Below, in pieces: positions 1 to 11,390 of a stretch of 64,000 nt of DNA. The translations under genes and the position numbers were made by a program. The first letter of the stretch is position 1. Every line of letters begins with the position of its first letter. The stretch is from Amphiura filiformis (lineage: Eukaryota > Echinodermata > Ophiuroidea > Amphilepidida > Amphiuridae): the NCBI RefSeq assembly GCF_039555335.1, contig NC_092647.1:6772608-6836607 (forward strand). Direction: 5' to 3'. The notes under the pieces are model-generated. The model was not told where the DNA came from, searched no databases, and saw nothing but the letters and a program-made list of their open reading frames with translations.

Positions 1-420
1 AACCCATTTTGGGCTACCGTTTTTCCGCGAAGGTCATTTATGTCGACAAATTGTTCACAAATCCACAGTAGGGTTGCAAATATACCATATGTCACTCGTA
101 GTGCGACAATTTGTATTTTTCTATTAATTTGGCCATTCGTCTGCATATTACCAAAAATAACGCATTTTGGGCCACCTTTTCTCCGTGAACATCATTATGT
201 TGACAAATTGTTCGCAAATCCACCACAGGGTTGCAAATATACTATACGTCACTCGGAGTGCGACAATGTGTACAGATAAATTTATCACAGGTATTTTTCT
301 ATTAATTTGACCATTCGTCTGCATATTATGAAATATAACCCATTTTGGGCTACCGTTTCTCCGAGAAGGTCATTTATGTCGACAAATTGTTCGCAAATCC
401 ACCGGTTACTTTTAAGGATA
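1..420. repeat. Tandem repeat, unit about 160 bp, about 2.6 copies
   Basis: The phrase beginning AACCCATTTTGGGC recurs near positions 1, 160 and 338. Each time it is followed by a shared stretch about tiny-gap phrases such as GACAAATTGTTC and GTCACTCG. The second unit carries an extra insertion of about 18 bp. The array probably extends left of the window. No coding sequence is seen. Confidence 0.8.
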
Positions 421-536
421 TTAATACATGGCATAAAATGTGACAATTTATCAAAATAATTTTATAATGAACGCTTTTATGGATATTTGCTAATACAATA
501 TACCGTACATCTGACATGTACATGGTATATTAGGTA

Positions 537-1100
537 TGCTAGGTGAATTCAAATTTGCCATCAAACTGCATCATTTTATATATCAAATTAAAGCTCTTGA
601 GCAGGGGTAGAGTTTTAAGGGGTCTTGGGGTCCAGGACTCCTTGATTTGGCAGGTCCCCGTGATTTGGACCCCTTAATTTTGTACGTCTGTGTAGAATTA
701 GATGCCTGGACCCCTTTATTTGCCAATTTGGACCCCTGGACTCAGCAGGTCACCGCTAACCCTGCTCTTGAGTAAACAAAGCTAAAACTGAAAACCTTTT
801 TTTCATAGCACTTTCCGTAGCAAAGTTACATCTTGTCAAAGATTGACTTTCATCAAAAAGATTCAGCTCACAAAATTCCCCAAAATGGCATTTCGGGGGT
901 GTTTCTAGATCTTAGTCTCATTATGATAGCAGCTTTTTTTTTAATGGAACTGCTATCAAAATCCTCTAAAATTCCTTGTGCGATTGTCTTATCACCATTA
1001 TATTTGGGTCAAGTGAAGTATAGAAAACATATTTATGTAGGTTTCCTTCTTCGGCCAGTTGTTTTAAATTTCTATGTAAATATGCACATAGATGAACTCC
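537..1100 (+). repeat. Segmental duplication, copy A
   Basis: The stretch starting TGCTAGGTGAATTC, with blocks at about 537-601, 765-820 and 1003-1085, matches 5447-6605 in the same order and orientation. A further matching block lies at 2490-2545 (copy B 6617-6660). Copy A carries a 163-bp hAT-type insertion that copy B lacks. Copy B carries a 924-bp insertion that copy A lacks. It also has about 1.4 kb (1085-2490) absent from B. Confidence 0.75.
602..764. mobile_element. hAT-type MITE, 163 bp
   Basis: Terminal inverted repeats are CAGGGGTAG at the left and CTAACCCTG at the right. They are flanked by an 8-bp direct repeat CTCTTGAG (594-601 and 765-772). CAGGG termini and 8-bp target duplications are typical of hAT. 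The paralogous copy B (about 5505-5517) shows the empty site with one target copy, which confirms insertion. It has no coding capacity. Confidence 0.88.
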
Positions 1101-2489
1101 TGGATGGGGCAGCTTTAATTAGCATGAGGCCACATTGATATGTAAATAGCGTATTGTTATTTAAATTTGTGCCCAGACGTATTGAGGGCGACAGTCATGT
1201 TACCCAGACGGAGAATGGCTGCATATGCCAGGCATGTCAATTTGCTGAGTGAAGGCTGATAATCACCTTTCTGTATAGGTAATAAGCTAGTATATTTCGT
1301 GTACCAGTTGGTTATAACAAAAAATTAGTATCATATTAAATATATTAAATGTATAAACTTTGAAATTTACATGAATTTGAAAAGCAGAGCTTCGAAATCT
1401 AGCTAAGTCAGGTGATGTGAAATTCTGCTGCGTGACCCCCTCTGCGTGGTAGAATTATATTCATAAAACATTGAATTTAACAGATATCATGGGCAGCCAA
1501 CCACGATTTATCAGCATTTAAAATATATGTTAATTAACAAAGATAAATAATAAAGAGTACAAATGGCAATTAACTAGTAAACAAGCCTGAAATCTTATTA
1601 AAATGTTGCCACGTGATTTCCCGAACACATGATATTTCAACATGTGACCACTATTCAGATTTACCGTAAATATTTGGAGTATGCTTGCACATCATGCACA
1701 TACACTGTGCATTTCTTTACCTCCGGGTAAAAAATCAATAATTCATGCTGGGAGCCAAGTAACATTGTCTACTCAGTGCAGATTGGTATTTTATTTTACT
1801 TGAGAGCATAATAGAAATACATAAGACGAATAAGGCGCCATGATGGAGGTCAGGTCGGGTATCAAAGGTTATTATAACTTAAATACTACTTTTATTTCCC
1901 ACATTGCCTCTGTCACATATTTCCTTCATATTATTCAGTATCGAAGTTACGTAATGTTACTATGTCAACGGGATCACGCGCTAGAGTAATGAACCACGAT
2001 CGAAATGATCACCACATAAAGTATATGGCACTCGAAGGCATACCAAAGTAGCGTGATCCGGTAACCAAGAGAATTACGTAACCACTTCGATGCTGAATTG
2101 CCAGCAAGTCCTAATTTTGACTTTGCAAATTGCAAAATGTCATTTCATATCAAATTAGTAGACTTTCTTTGTAAAAAACATATCACTGGTGCCTGATGGG
2201 AATACCCGTCCGCCATTTCATTAAACTGGATCGTTTTCGCCTGGTTTGTGCCCAGATGTATTGGGGGCGCGCTATACTCTCATTGAACAGGCAAAGTTCG
2301 CAAAACTAACAACGTTGTTATTTGCGAAACTCAATTAACATGATCCAAGGGGTCGAACATGAATTATTCATAACGAGCTATAACGGATCGATAACTGGCC
2401 TCACTTTCTAGCTAGTAAACCAGCTGAATTTTTCATAGATTTTGCGTTGCTAAATAGAACAACCGTGAATTTAGTGTCAACCCCTTGAT
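1101..2489. other. Non-coding stretch
   Basis: AT-rich sequence without a supportable gene. A short phrase TTTGTGCCCAGA is repeated near 1168 and 2246, and an imperfect hairpin lies at 1936-2095. The 101-codon open frame at 833-1138 shows no recognisable protein features and overlaps the duplicated segment. Confidence 0.6.
1936..2095. repeat. Imperfect inverted repeat (fold-back, about 45-bp arms)
   Basis: The left arm (1936-1980, CAGTATCGAAGTTACGTAA...GGATCACGC) pairs imperfectly with the right arm (2051-2095, GCGTGATCC...TTACGTAACCACTTCGATGCTG). A 70-bp spacer separates them. It is probably a relic MITE. Confidence 0.65.
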
Positions 2490-2965
2490 TTGCATTTTGT
2501 CGGCGAATTTGGCTGACTAGCAAATGTGTTAACTAAGGTTTGCCTGGGATGAGTACATCATCAGGTTGTAGTAAGCTACAAATTTCAAATGTTTGAGGAC
2601 TTGTTCTCATTGCTTACCTGTGTTTTCACATCATATTTTGTGGTCAAAATGATTACAAATGTGTAATTTGCCCGGGGTAATTTGCAATCATTTCCGACGG
2701 CTAAGTAAGATGGCCTTGAACAGGGATCTCTGATTTGAATGCACACTAACCAGGGCCGTGACACTCGTATTCAATCCCTGTATATCAGTAAGCTTAAAGA
2801 CGAAATACCTAGGGGAAACTGGGGAAAAGTGGAAATTTTTTTTTGTCCAGCCCAAACAGGATTACGAAGCAAGGCAAGGCAAAACTTATTAAGGTTTACA
2901 AGATACATATTTGGTGCATACGCACCGATATGAACCTCGCGCCAATCAGGCCATCTTCACGTACT

Positions 2966-3925
2966 AGAGGTAAAGTTTGACATATCAGATATCGCCCGAC
3001 TCTGTGGTATATTTGGTTAACAAGATAGAGGGTTAAATGCACAAAGTGCTATATCTCATTAACCAATGATCCTACAGAGATGTGAGCACTGACTTTTTTT
3101 GTTCTTTATGACCAGAGGAAAAGTTTGACATATCGCACGACTCTGTGGGATATTTGGTTAAAAAGATAGAGGACTACACAAAAGTGACTATATCTCATTT
3201 ACCAATGATCCTACAGAGATGTGACCACTAACTTTTTTGTTCTTTATGACCAGAGGAAAAGTTTGACATATCGCACGACTCTGTGGGATATTTGGTTAAA
3301 AAGATAGAGGGTTAAATGCACAAAGTGCTATATCTCATTAACCAATGATCCTACAGAGATGTGAGCACTGACTTTTTTGTTCTTTATGACCAGAGGAAAA
3401 GTTTGACATATCGCACGACTCTGTGGGATATTTGGTTAAAAAGATAGATTGTTAAGTACACAAAGTACAAAAAAGTGACTATATCTCATTTACCAATGAT
3501 CCTACAGAGATGTGACCACTAACTTTTTGTTCTTTATGACCAGAGGAAAAGTTTGACATATCGCACGACTCTGTGGGATATTTGGTAAAAGATAGAGGGT
3601 TAAGTACACAAAGTACAAAAAAGTGACTATATCTCATTAACCAATGATCCTACAGCGATGTGACCACTGACTTTTTCGTTCTTTATGACCAGAGGAAAAG
3701 TTTGACATATCGCACGACTCTGTGGGATATTTGGTTAAAAGATAGAGGGTTTGGTGCATAAAGTACAAAAAAGTGACTATATCTCATTAACCAATGATCC
3801 TACAGAGATGTGACCACTGACTTTTTGTTCCTTATGACCAGAGGAAAAGTTTGACATATCGCACAACTCTGTGGGATATTTGGTTAAAAAGATAGAGGGT
3901 TTGGTGCATAAAGTACAAAAACATG
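2966..3925 (+). repeat. Tandem satellite, unit 138-150 bp, seven copies
   Basis: The start AGAGG(T/A)AAAGTTTGACATAT recurs at 2966, 3114, 3252, 3392, 3542, 3691 and 3840. Every unit contains GACTCTGTGG, a stretch ATATCTCATT and CAATGATCCTACAG. Units differ in short indels, which gives lengths of 138-150 bp. No ORF is conserved across units. Confidence 0.92.
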
Positions 3926-4012
3926 TGCAATTTCACTTAGTTGCCAGCGGAAGAAAACGGGAAGATTACAGTGGTTTGTTTGTTTCTAGCGGAAGAACCC
4001 GAACGATTACAA

Positions 4013-4048
4013 TACCTAGCTGGGGGGTGTAAACCCCCCAGCTAGGTA
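4013..4048. repeat. Perfect 16-bp stem hairpin
   Basis: TACCTAGCTGGGGGGT is followed by the loop GTAA and then the exact reverse complement. It lies just after the satellite array. The function is unknown. It could be a MITE centre or the target of a replication-slippage event. Confidence 0.85.
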
Positions 4049-4374
4049 AATATTTATTTGTGTAATTTATAATGCACACCCCTCCTCCGGAAGTTAACCC
4101 TCCCTAAAAAAAAAAGTTTTTCGTAACCTGTGATTGGACAATCCATAAATGTGACGGTCTATATTTAAGTGGCGACAGGCTGCTGGTAAGTTTTGATAAA
4201 TTCAGTGATTTTTTGATGTTGTCAAACCCAATTTTGAACCTCTAAAGCCAAAAATAAAGACGATGCAAATGAGATATATTTTGATTGCAATCTGGAGTAG
4301 CCAGCACTTCTAAGGGAGCGATCTTGGTACAGAATTACCTTGGAAAAATTCAGTAAGCTTAAAATTCAGTAAGC

Positions 4375-4947
4375 TTAAAATTTACTGTGCGTATCTACAA
4401 TGTCTAAAATCAAATGCAGTAAAACTTTGTCATTCTTGATTCTTGATTCATTATCATCCTTAAAAGCAAATCTTGCTGTCCCGGATGTTGAATGGTGCAG
4501 TGCGGTCCAAGTGCAACTTATATACAAAAACGGTGAACAACAAAGGCTGATGAAAACATAGGGTGCTGCTAAAAACTTGATGTGGGATTTACCACCCGTT
4601 AATGGAAGCAGGAGGCTGCAGTCTTCGGATGGCTGGTAAAGCTGCCGAACTGAAGCCCTGGTGTGTTGTTGCTGTAAACTGCTTCCAATGGTAGGACGTT
4701 CCAGATTAGTATCACCCGGGGGCAAAAGGAGTACTTATATGAGTTGAGATTTGTGATGACCTGGTGAAACCGGAGATGATGCAGACCTCTAGCTGGCCTC
4801 TGGTTTGGTTTGACAAGAGCGTACTTTAAGCATACATCACATATTTACTGCGTTGAAACGCACTTGTCTCTGATTGGCTGCTGAGGCGAACTGCTGTTGC
4901 TGAGTTGAAATTTATGAATGAACTTTACTTTGCGCCGTACGCGTTAA
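4375..4947. other. Non-coding stretch with unsupported minus-strand ORF
   Basis: A 116-codon open frame at 4375-4725 (-) shows no domain, no repeated codon structure and no flanking splice logic. I see no gene here. A short direct repeat, AAATTCAGTAAGCTT, lies at its edge (about 4348-4378). Confidence 0.4.
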
Positions 4948-5276
4948 AAGGGCATTTCGTGATCCACAGCCTCATCCCCCCACTTTTCTAAAAAAAAGTT
5001 GAGATTTTTATATCACTGGAATGCTCTGGCTACATAATGTTTATCTACAAAATATTTCTTGCAGATTAATCCGTTTAGCAAAGATATCCCGAAATTTGAA
5101 TTTCGTTCTGGTGCACCAGAACAAAATTACAGCGTATTGTCTATGGAGCAGTATACACATAATCATGCATAACTCGCAAATGCAAAATCAAAATCAATTT
5201 TGGGAATATGCTTTTTTCGTGGATATGTACTGAAAAATGTCATAAAAAGAGGATGCTAGGATCACGAAATACTCCT
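4948..5276. mobile_element. TTAA-flanked MITE, 329 bp
   Basis: TTAA at 4944-4947 and 5277-5280 brackets inverted ends: AAGGGCATTTCGTGATCC at the left and GGATCACGAAATACTCCT at the right. TTAA target duplications are characteristic of the piggyBac superfamily, which is the likely source of the transposase. It encodes nothing. Confidence 0.75.
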
Positions 5277-5446
5277 TTAAGTTAGCTGTGACTTTCCAAC
5301 ATCAGGGTAGTATGCACTCGTCAAAGGTTTACTGCATTTGATTATAGTACTACTAGTCACTGTCACCGACACTACATTATACACTCAGGCTTTGCTCGAG
5401 AACTCTAGCCAAGAATTTGCTCACCGATAGCTTCACATTCTATAGC

Positions 5447-6660
5447 ATGCTAGGTGAATTCAAATTTGCCATCAAACTGCTGCATCATTTTATATATCAA
5501 ATTAAAGCCCTTGAGTAAAAAAAGCCAAAACTGAAAACCTTTTTGTCATAGCACTTTGCACTTTCCGTACATTCATATATTTGGGTCAAGTGAAGTATAG
5601 ACAATACATGTATATTTATCAGTCCTTCATTTTTAAGGAGCGCAATTGCGCTAACGCTCCTTGGCTCTTCTGAATTCTGATCCTTTAGCGCAATTCACTG
5701 CGCTCCTTGCCCTGGATGGAGGCACGAGTAAACCAAACCCATCAATACAGCGCAGCACATTGAACTTCATAATGACCTATGCTACACGTACCACGGGTCT
5801 ACACCCCATCAAATGTCAATTGTTCAAATAAATTAAGTACATTTTCGCCCTAATATTCCATATCATATGATCTCATTTCTGTGTCAGTTTTGGTCCAAAA
5901 CGTGGTCAGAAACAGGTGCAAAAACATGCACAAACTCGGCCAATTTCTAATTTATAGCAAATTTTCCTACTTCCGGGGTCCAGACTTCTTAAATTAACGT
6001 GTTGTTGATGGCGCTAAAATGTGGTGCCACAATAATACAAAAAAAAATTATCATTTTGATTTTGCCTTTAAAATTGCTTTTATTCAACGTAACAATAATA
6101 TTAATAAAGGAAACATAGATTATTTATGAGAAAATAAACTTAAAACATTAAAAACTGAATATTTTCAGGTCAACTGTGATAAATAAGTAAATAAACATTA
6201 ACCGCATGTCTTCATTCTTGTACGCCTGTAATAAACAAAGCGTGAATTTCATCATCCGGGCCGCCGGCTGGGATTTCCCCCATCAAATCATTGTTACGGA
6301 AAGCATACACAAAGTGCAAGATTTCCTGACGTTGCATTTACAAATATTGCAGAATTTACTTCAATTCTTAGCAGGTTGGTCAAAATTTTGGGGCTTTTAT
6401 AAAGAATATTTATAATGGAAATTTCTACGCAAAACGATCTGCCTACCAGGAGTGTAATTTTAAGTGCTGAAAGTTGCGCTCCTGAACAATTCTAGGAGAG
6501 CAATTAATTGAGCTCCACTGATTTATTTAAACGAAGGACTGATTTATGTACATGTAGGTTTCCTTGACCTACCGTACCTGTTCTTTTAAATTTCTATGTA
6601 AATATGTATTGTGTTCTAGGCGAATTTGGCTCACTAGCAAATGTGGTTTGCCTAGCATAC
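5447..6660 (+). repeat. Segmental duplication, copy B
   Basis: Matches copy A (537-1100 and 2490-2545) in order: TGCTAGGTGAATTC block, TATATTTGGGTCAAGTGAAG block, AATTTCTATGTAAATATG block, GGCGAATTTGGCT block. It lacks the 163-bp hAT MITE and about 190 bp around 815-1003 of copy A. It is interrupted by a 924-bp insertion. Confidence 0.75.
5619..6542. mobile_element. TIR element, 924 bp, TTTA target duplication
   Basis: The ends TCAGTCCTTC and GAAGGACTGA are exact inverted repeats. They are flanked by TTTA (5615-5618 and 6543-6546). The paralogous site in copy A (about 1031-1040, ATTTATGTAG) is empty with a single TTTA. No transposase is recognisable inside, so it is non-autonomous. Confidence 0.8.
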
Positions 6661-7040
6661 CTACATTCTAGGCTAGTAGAGACCATTGCATTCAAAATCT
6701 AGTCGGATTCGCTGAAGCATGACACAGTGCAAAGCAATGGAAGTTCAGAGGTAAACACAGCTGATCACGAGAGGCGATTGCATCAAAAATGTTGCTAAAA
6801 TTACACTTTAGCAAAATTTTAGACTGTCCAAATTACCAAATCTTGCTCAAAAGATAAGTTGACTCATCGAAATAACTTTCATGAATCCAAATTTCAACAT
6901 TAACAGAATAAATAACCTCCGTGTAAAAAAAATGCACCGCTGTCCGACCGAAAACCCATAGTAAAGTAGTCTAGCATTGAATGCGTAAATATCATGCAAT
7001 AACGATGATCCATAGCATAATTTACATTGTAGCTGTAGGT

Positions 7041-7054
7041 TAAAATGGCGACCA
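7041..7054 (+). promoter_or_regulatory. Possible YY1-type promoter element of COA4
   Basis: AAAATGGCGACC, about 135 bp upstream of the COA4 start codon, fits the YY1 consensus core ATGGCG. Such sites are common near start sites of nuclear genes for mitochondrial proteins. This is inference from one motif; the transcription start is not determined. Confidence 0.3.
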
Positions 7055-7184
7055 TAACCTCTGAAATTCAGTCAAGTAATAGGCTTCCATGCATGCACGT
7101 AAAGGTAGAAATAAATCAGAATATCGAGCTACCCACATTTATGAAAAGGCTTATTCTATTTTCATTTGTTTGCATAGGATACTA

Positions 7185-7448
7185 ATGGCAGCCAATGGAG
7201 GTAAACATGACTGGAGTCGAAAACCAGATGAAGACGATGATGAGGTAGATCCGGTTGATGAGATGATCAAGAGGACCGGGTGTCTGAATAAACATTACGC
7301 GGTACAAGATTGTATGGCAGAACATCGTGATTGGAGAAAATGTCAAACACAAGTGACGGATTTCAGAAAATGCATCGCTAAGTCGTCAGCGGACTTCCAT
7401 CAACGAGCTCGAGATGGAAAGTTTGTTGGCCAACCTGCAACAAAATAA
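7185..7448 (+). CDS. coa4: Cytochrome c oxidase assembly factor 4 (COA4/CHCHD8-like)
   Basis: An 87-residue twin-CX9C protein. Cysteines sit at residues 33, 43, 53 and 63, giving two exact C-X9-C motifs that form the coiled-coil-helix hairpin oxidised by the Mia40 relay in the mitochondrial intermembrane space. An acidic segment DEDDDEVDPVDEMI precedes the first motif, and AVQDCMAEHRDWRKCQ is close to the human COA4 core, which I recognise. COA4 helps assemble complex IV. The start at 7185 (ACTAATGG) gives the family length. The frame is open upstream to 7089, but that extension looks like intron or UTR because TTTGCATAG at 7169-7177 resembles a splice acceptor. The frame is intact, so the gene is probably functional. 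Confidence 0.9.
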   Translation: MAANGGKHDWSRKPDEDDDEVDPVDEMIKRTGCLNKHYAVQDCMAEHRDWRKCQTQVTDFRKCIAKSSADFHQRARDGKFVGQPATK

Positions 7449-7616
7449 GCCACATGGATATCCTATATTAATTTGAGCTGGTAAGTGGATAATTTTACCT
7501 GGGATGTGAGTGTGTAGGGATTTGTGTTGTGTGTGTAGGGATTTGTGTGTCTTTGGAAATGTGGGCCAATATTCTGGAAAAAAAACCCACTATTTTTGAG
7601 TAGCCATACAATTTTC

Positions 7617-7881
7617 ATTCTTCTTCTTCTTCTGATTACTGCTTAACATTCTAGGTGGAAGACAATTAAACAAGCAGGATTATTGCGCATGCGTGAAATG
7701 ATTTAGTCTCTTGCGTTAGCTTCCTTAGATTTGAAATAGTTGTGAAGTGCCTCTTTAAACTGGTCTGGATTGTTTATATCAGTTATGGTGTGTGGTAAGT
7801 CGTTCCAATCTCGTACTGTCCACGGTACATATGAAAATTTATAGATGTCAGTGCGAGATTGTATTTGGGTAAATGAGTTTG
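7617..7881 (-). mobile_element. 3' end of a CR1-like LINE (reverse transcriptase tail)
   Basis: Read on the minus strand from about 7881 to the stop at 7703-7705, the frame ends with a tail of about 58 residues. It contains FSYVPWTVRDWNDLP and FKEALHNYF, the characteristic C-terminal signature of CR1/jockey-type ORF2 proteins (R-x-WN-x-LP then F-K-x2-L). A 3' UTR of about 80 bp ends in a GAA-type microsatellite (about 7617-7633), as is usual for CR1 3' ends. The rest of the element is missing, so it is a 5'-truncated copy. Confidence 0.75.
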
Positions 7882-8472
7882 CGTTAGATCAACTACTAAC
7901 TACGGATGCTCATTTACTTGAAGCAAGTATACTTGTGGTGTTACTTCCATAGAAAACTGGTTCGGACAAATGAATATATCAAAATGGCCATTCCCCATGG
8001 GTGTGATGCTGTCTCAACCTGACTTCTTCAAATCAAAGAGTCATTTCAACTTGTACACCTTCATGACCTTCACCTCAACCCAAGTTTGAAAATGCATCCT
8101 GAATTTGCCGCACATTATTCCCCATACCCTCATTTCCACTAAGACCCCTCCAAGTGCTGATAAAGGTGCTGCTGATCACTGCCAACCAGTAACAACAACC
8201 CTCTGATATCGCACCTAATCTCAAAAAGAGACAAGACAAAGTGTAGAATGAGGTTTTTTTTTTATACCAAACACTTGCAAAATTTATTTTTTATTAAATA
8301 TGCATGTTAAGGTTGAAGAAAGTTAAGATTGGTATGTTTTAGATGCCAGATTTTTTAACCCCATGGGCGCTATACCAACTGCATTATTTGCCTCTTTGCA
8401 AAGAAGGCTATTTCATGTATTGAGTCAATCAGAGATATGGTAAGAATAATTTATAGGGATGAAGGGGATTAA
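7882..8472. other. Non-coding stretch
   Basis: No gene, tandem repeat or clear element is seen between the LINE tail and the fold-back element. Confidence 0.5.
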
Positions 8473-11217
8473 GAGCCAATCTCCCTTATTATGTACGGAT
8501 TTGCGATACAAAAAAAATAGAATTGTCTCTAAAAAATAATTTTGGTACATATTAGCACCAACAACTCACATGTAAAATATGGCGTGCACAGCGCCCTCGT
8601 TCAGCTTTAAAAATTCTTGAAATTTCAGCCTCTCTGTGCCTTACTTGCAAATGGTAAACTTTGGAGGTGCATAACATCGTGCGCCATCATCATCCCAACC
8701 TGCATTTTGCATTTTTTTAAAGTACCAAATGGTTACATTACAAAAACCAAGAAAAAAAAAAAATTGGGATCTTGATGGCGCACAAAATCAGCAAATCAAT
8801 GATTTGATGAAAAGCGCCTCATGCAAACTTCAAAGCATCATAGCAGGCTGCGCCATCAAGATCCCAAGTCCGAACAAGTTTGAAATTAAAGACCTCCATG
8901 GCAAGTTTCATTTTTCAGCCAAAAATTTTTGGGATTTCGTTGGCGCACCAAGTTAACAGAGGTCAAAGGTCAAAATTTCCTATTTTACACATTTTTGCGC
9001 CTGTATTATTGCACCAACGTCACCTGACTCTCCGAATAGGATTTCATCAAAGAAGAGGTAATTCTCTGCAAGAACTGAAAAAATTAGCTTGGGATCTCTT
9101 GATCTTCATATTTTTTCTGATTTTTTGAAGATGGACTTAGCCTCATTTTGGAGGTCAATTTGACCTCTTTTTCCCACACGCTGCACAATGTGGGCTTTTT
9201 ACTGCATCACAAAAAGATGCGCCAACAAGATCCCAATTTTATTTTTCATCGTCTACCTTCTTTGGCGACCAGTAGACAAAAAACAAGCAACAACTAATTG
9301 GGATCATGTGGGCGCACTAATATAAAAGAGGTCAAAGGTCACGCTTTGTGCCAAAGTGATGCATATTTGCCTATGTGCAGCACGAAAGTGGAACTTTGAC
9401 CTGCAATAAAAATGTGCGCCAACAAGATCCCATCTTACTTTTTGGATGATTGGATAAAGGGGCTTATGTATAGCTGATAACAAGTAAAAAAAAGTGGGAT
9501 CATGTAGGCACTAATTCAATAGAGGTCAAAGTTCATACTTTGTGCCCGAATTGGCATTACTTTGCCTATGTGCAGCACAAAAGTAGAACTTTGACCATAA
9601 TAAAAATGTGCGCAACAAGATCCCATCTTACTTTTTGGATGATTGGATAAAGGGGCTTATGTATAACTGATAACAAGTATAAAAAAAGTGGGATCATGTT
9701 GGCGCACTAATTCAATAGAGGTCAAAGTTCATACTTCATACAAAATTTACCGATTTTTAGCCTAAAGTTGCCGAATTCGGCAACCTTTCACTCAAATTTT
9801 GCAAAATATGACTTAAGTATTTTGACAAAAATTTTTTTTACTCTCACCAACTACCATGATGGAATCAGCATCATCTGAAATGCACTCACACAAGTTTCTA
9901 TGAGACATGTCTGGTGATCCCCATTGAAAAAAAAATTCGGCACAAAGTATGAACTTTGACCTCTATTGAATTAGTGCGCCCACATGATCCCACTTTTTTT
10001 TTACTTATTATTAGTTATACACAAGCCCCTTTATCCAATCATCCAAAAAGTAAGATGGGATCTTGTTGGCGCACATTTTATTGCAGGTCAAAGTTCCACT
10101 TTTGTGCTGCACATAGGCAAAATAATGCCAATTCGGCACAAAGTATGAACTTTGACCTCTATTGAATTAGTGCGCCCACATGATCCCACTTTTTTTTTTA
10201 CTTGTTATCAGCTATACATAAGCCCCTTTATCCAATCATCCAAAAAGTAAGATGGGATCTTGTTGTCGCACATTTTTATTGCGGGTTAAAGTTCCACTTT
10301 TGTGCTGCACATAGGCAAATATGCATCACTTTGGCACAAAGCGTGACCTTTGACCTCTTTTATATTAGTGCACCCACATGATCCCAATTAGCTGTTGTTT
10401 GTTTTTTGTCTACTGGTCGCCAAAGAAGCTAGACGATGAAAAATAAAATTGGGATCTTGTTGGCGCATCTTTTTGTGATGCAGTAAAAAGCCCACATTGT
10501 GCAGCGAGTGGGAAAAAGAGGTCAAATTGACCTCCAAAATAAGGCTAAGTCCATTTTCAAAAAATCAGAAAAATATGAAGATCCCAAGCTAATTTTTTTC
10601 AGTTCTTGCAGAGAATTACCTCTTCTTTGATGAAATGCTATTTGGAGAGTCAAGTAACGTAGGCGCAATAATACAGGCGTGCAAATATGTGCGAAAATAG
10701 GAAATTTTGACCTTTGACCTCTGTTAACTCGATGCGCCAACGAAATCCCAAAATTTTTTTGCTGAAAAATGAAACTTGCCATGGAGGTCTTTAATTTCAA
10801 ACTTGTTCGGACTTGGGATCTTGATGGCGCAGCCCGTTATGATGCTTTGAAGTTTGCATGAGGGCGCTTTTCATCAAATCATTGGATTTGCTGATTTTGT
10901 GCGCCATCAAGATCCCAATTTTTTTTCTTGGTTTTTGTAATGTAACCATTTGGTACTTTAAAAAAATGCAAAATGCAGGTTGGGATGATGATGGCGCATG
11001 ATGTTATGCACCTCCCAAAGTTTACCATTTGCAAATAAGGCTCAGAGAGGCTGAAATTTCAAGAATTTTTTTAAGTTGAACGAGGGCGCTGTGCACGCCA
11101 TATTTTACATGTGAGTTGTTGGTGCTAATATGTACCAAAATTATTTTTTAGAGACAATTCTATTTTTTTTTGTATCACAACCCCCTTATTCATGTACATA
11201 ATAAGGGAGACTGGCTC
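8473..11217. mobile_element. 2.7-kb fold-back element with alternating 19-bp motifs, TTAA-flanked
   Basis: The left arm (8473-about 9735) is repeated in inverted orientation in the right arm (about 9940-11217), with a unique spacer of about 200 bp. The outer ends are GAGCCAATCTCCC at the left and GGGAGACTGGCTC at the right. They are bordered by TTAA (8469-8472 and 11218-11221), so a piggyBac-type origin is plausible. Each arm holds about ten copies of a motif near TGGGATCWTGWTGGCGCAC, in alternating orientation and usually 80-115 bp apart. Part of each arm is also a tandem repeat of about 195 bp. Open frames inside are mirrored in both arms and show no transposase. The arms have diverged by substitutions and small indels. 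Confidence 0.9.
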
Positions 11218-11390
11218 TTAAGCTTGAAATTGCTCTAAAAGCTCTATTTTGATTGGTTACTGAGATGATTATATCATGTAATTAACCATTCATGGGCTCT
11301 GTAAGAAAAGCAGTAGTGTATAAGGAGTTAATTGTTGTCTGATTTATGAATCTATTTTCCAGGTGCAGGTGTATGACTCGGCAACCAAAG

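Noticed and set aside
4375-4725. Minus-strand frame of 116 codons as a gene
   Set aside because: No domain, no splice sites in phase and composition like translated intergenic DNA.
8729-10800. Mirror-image ORFs near 8880-9128 (+) and 10522-10800 (-) as duplicated genes
   Set aside because: They are the same repeat sequence in the two arms of the fold-back element and show no conserved protein features beyond that identity.
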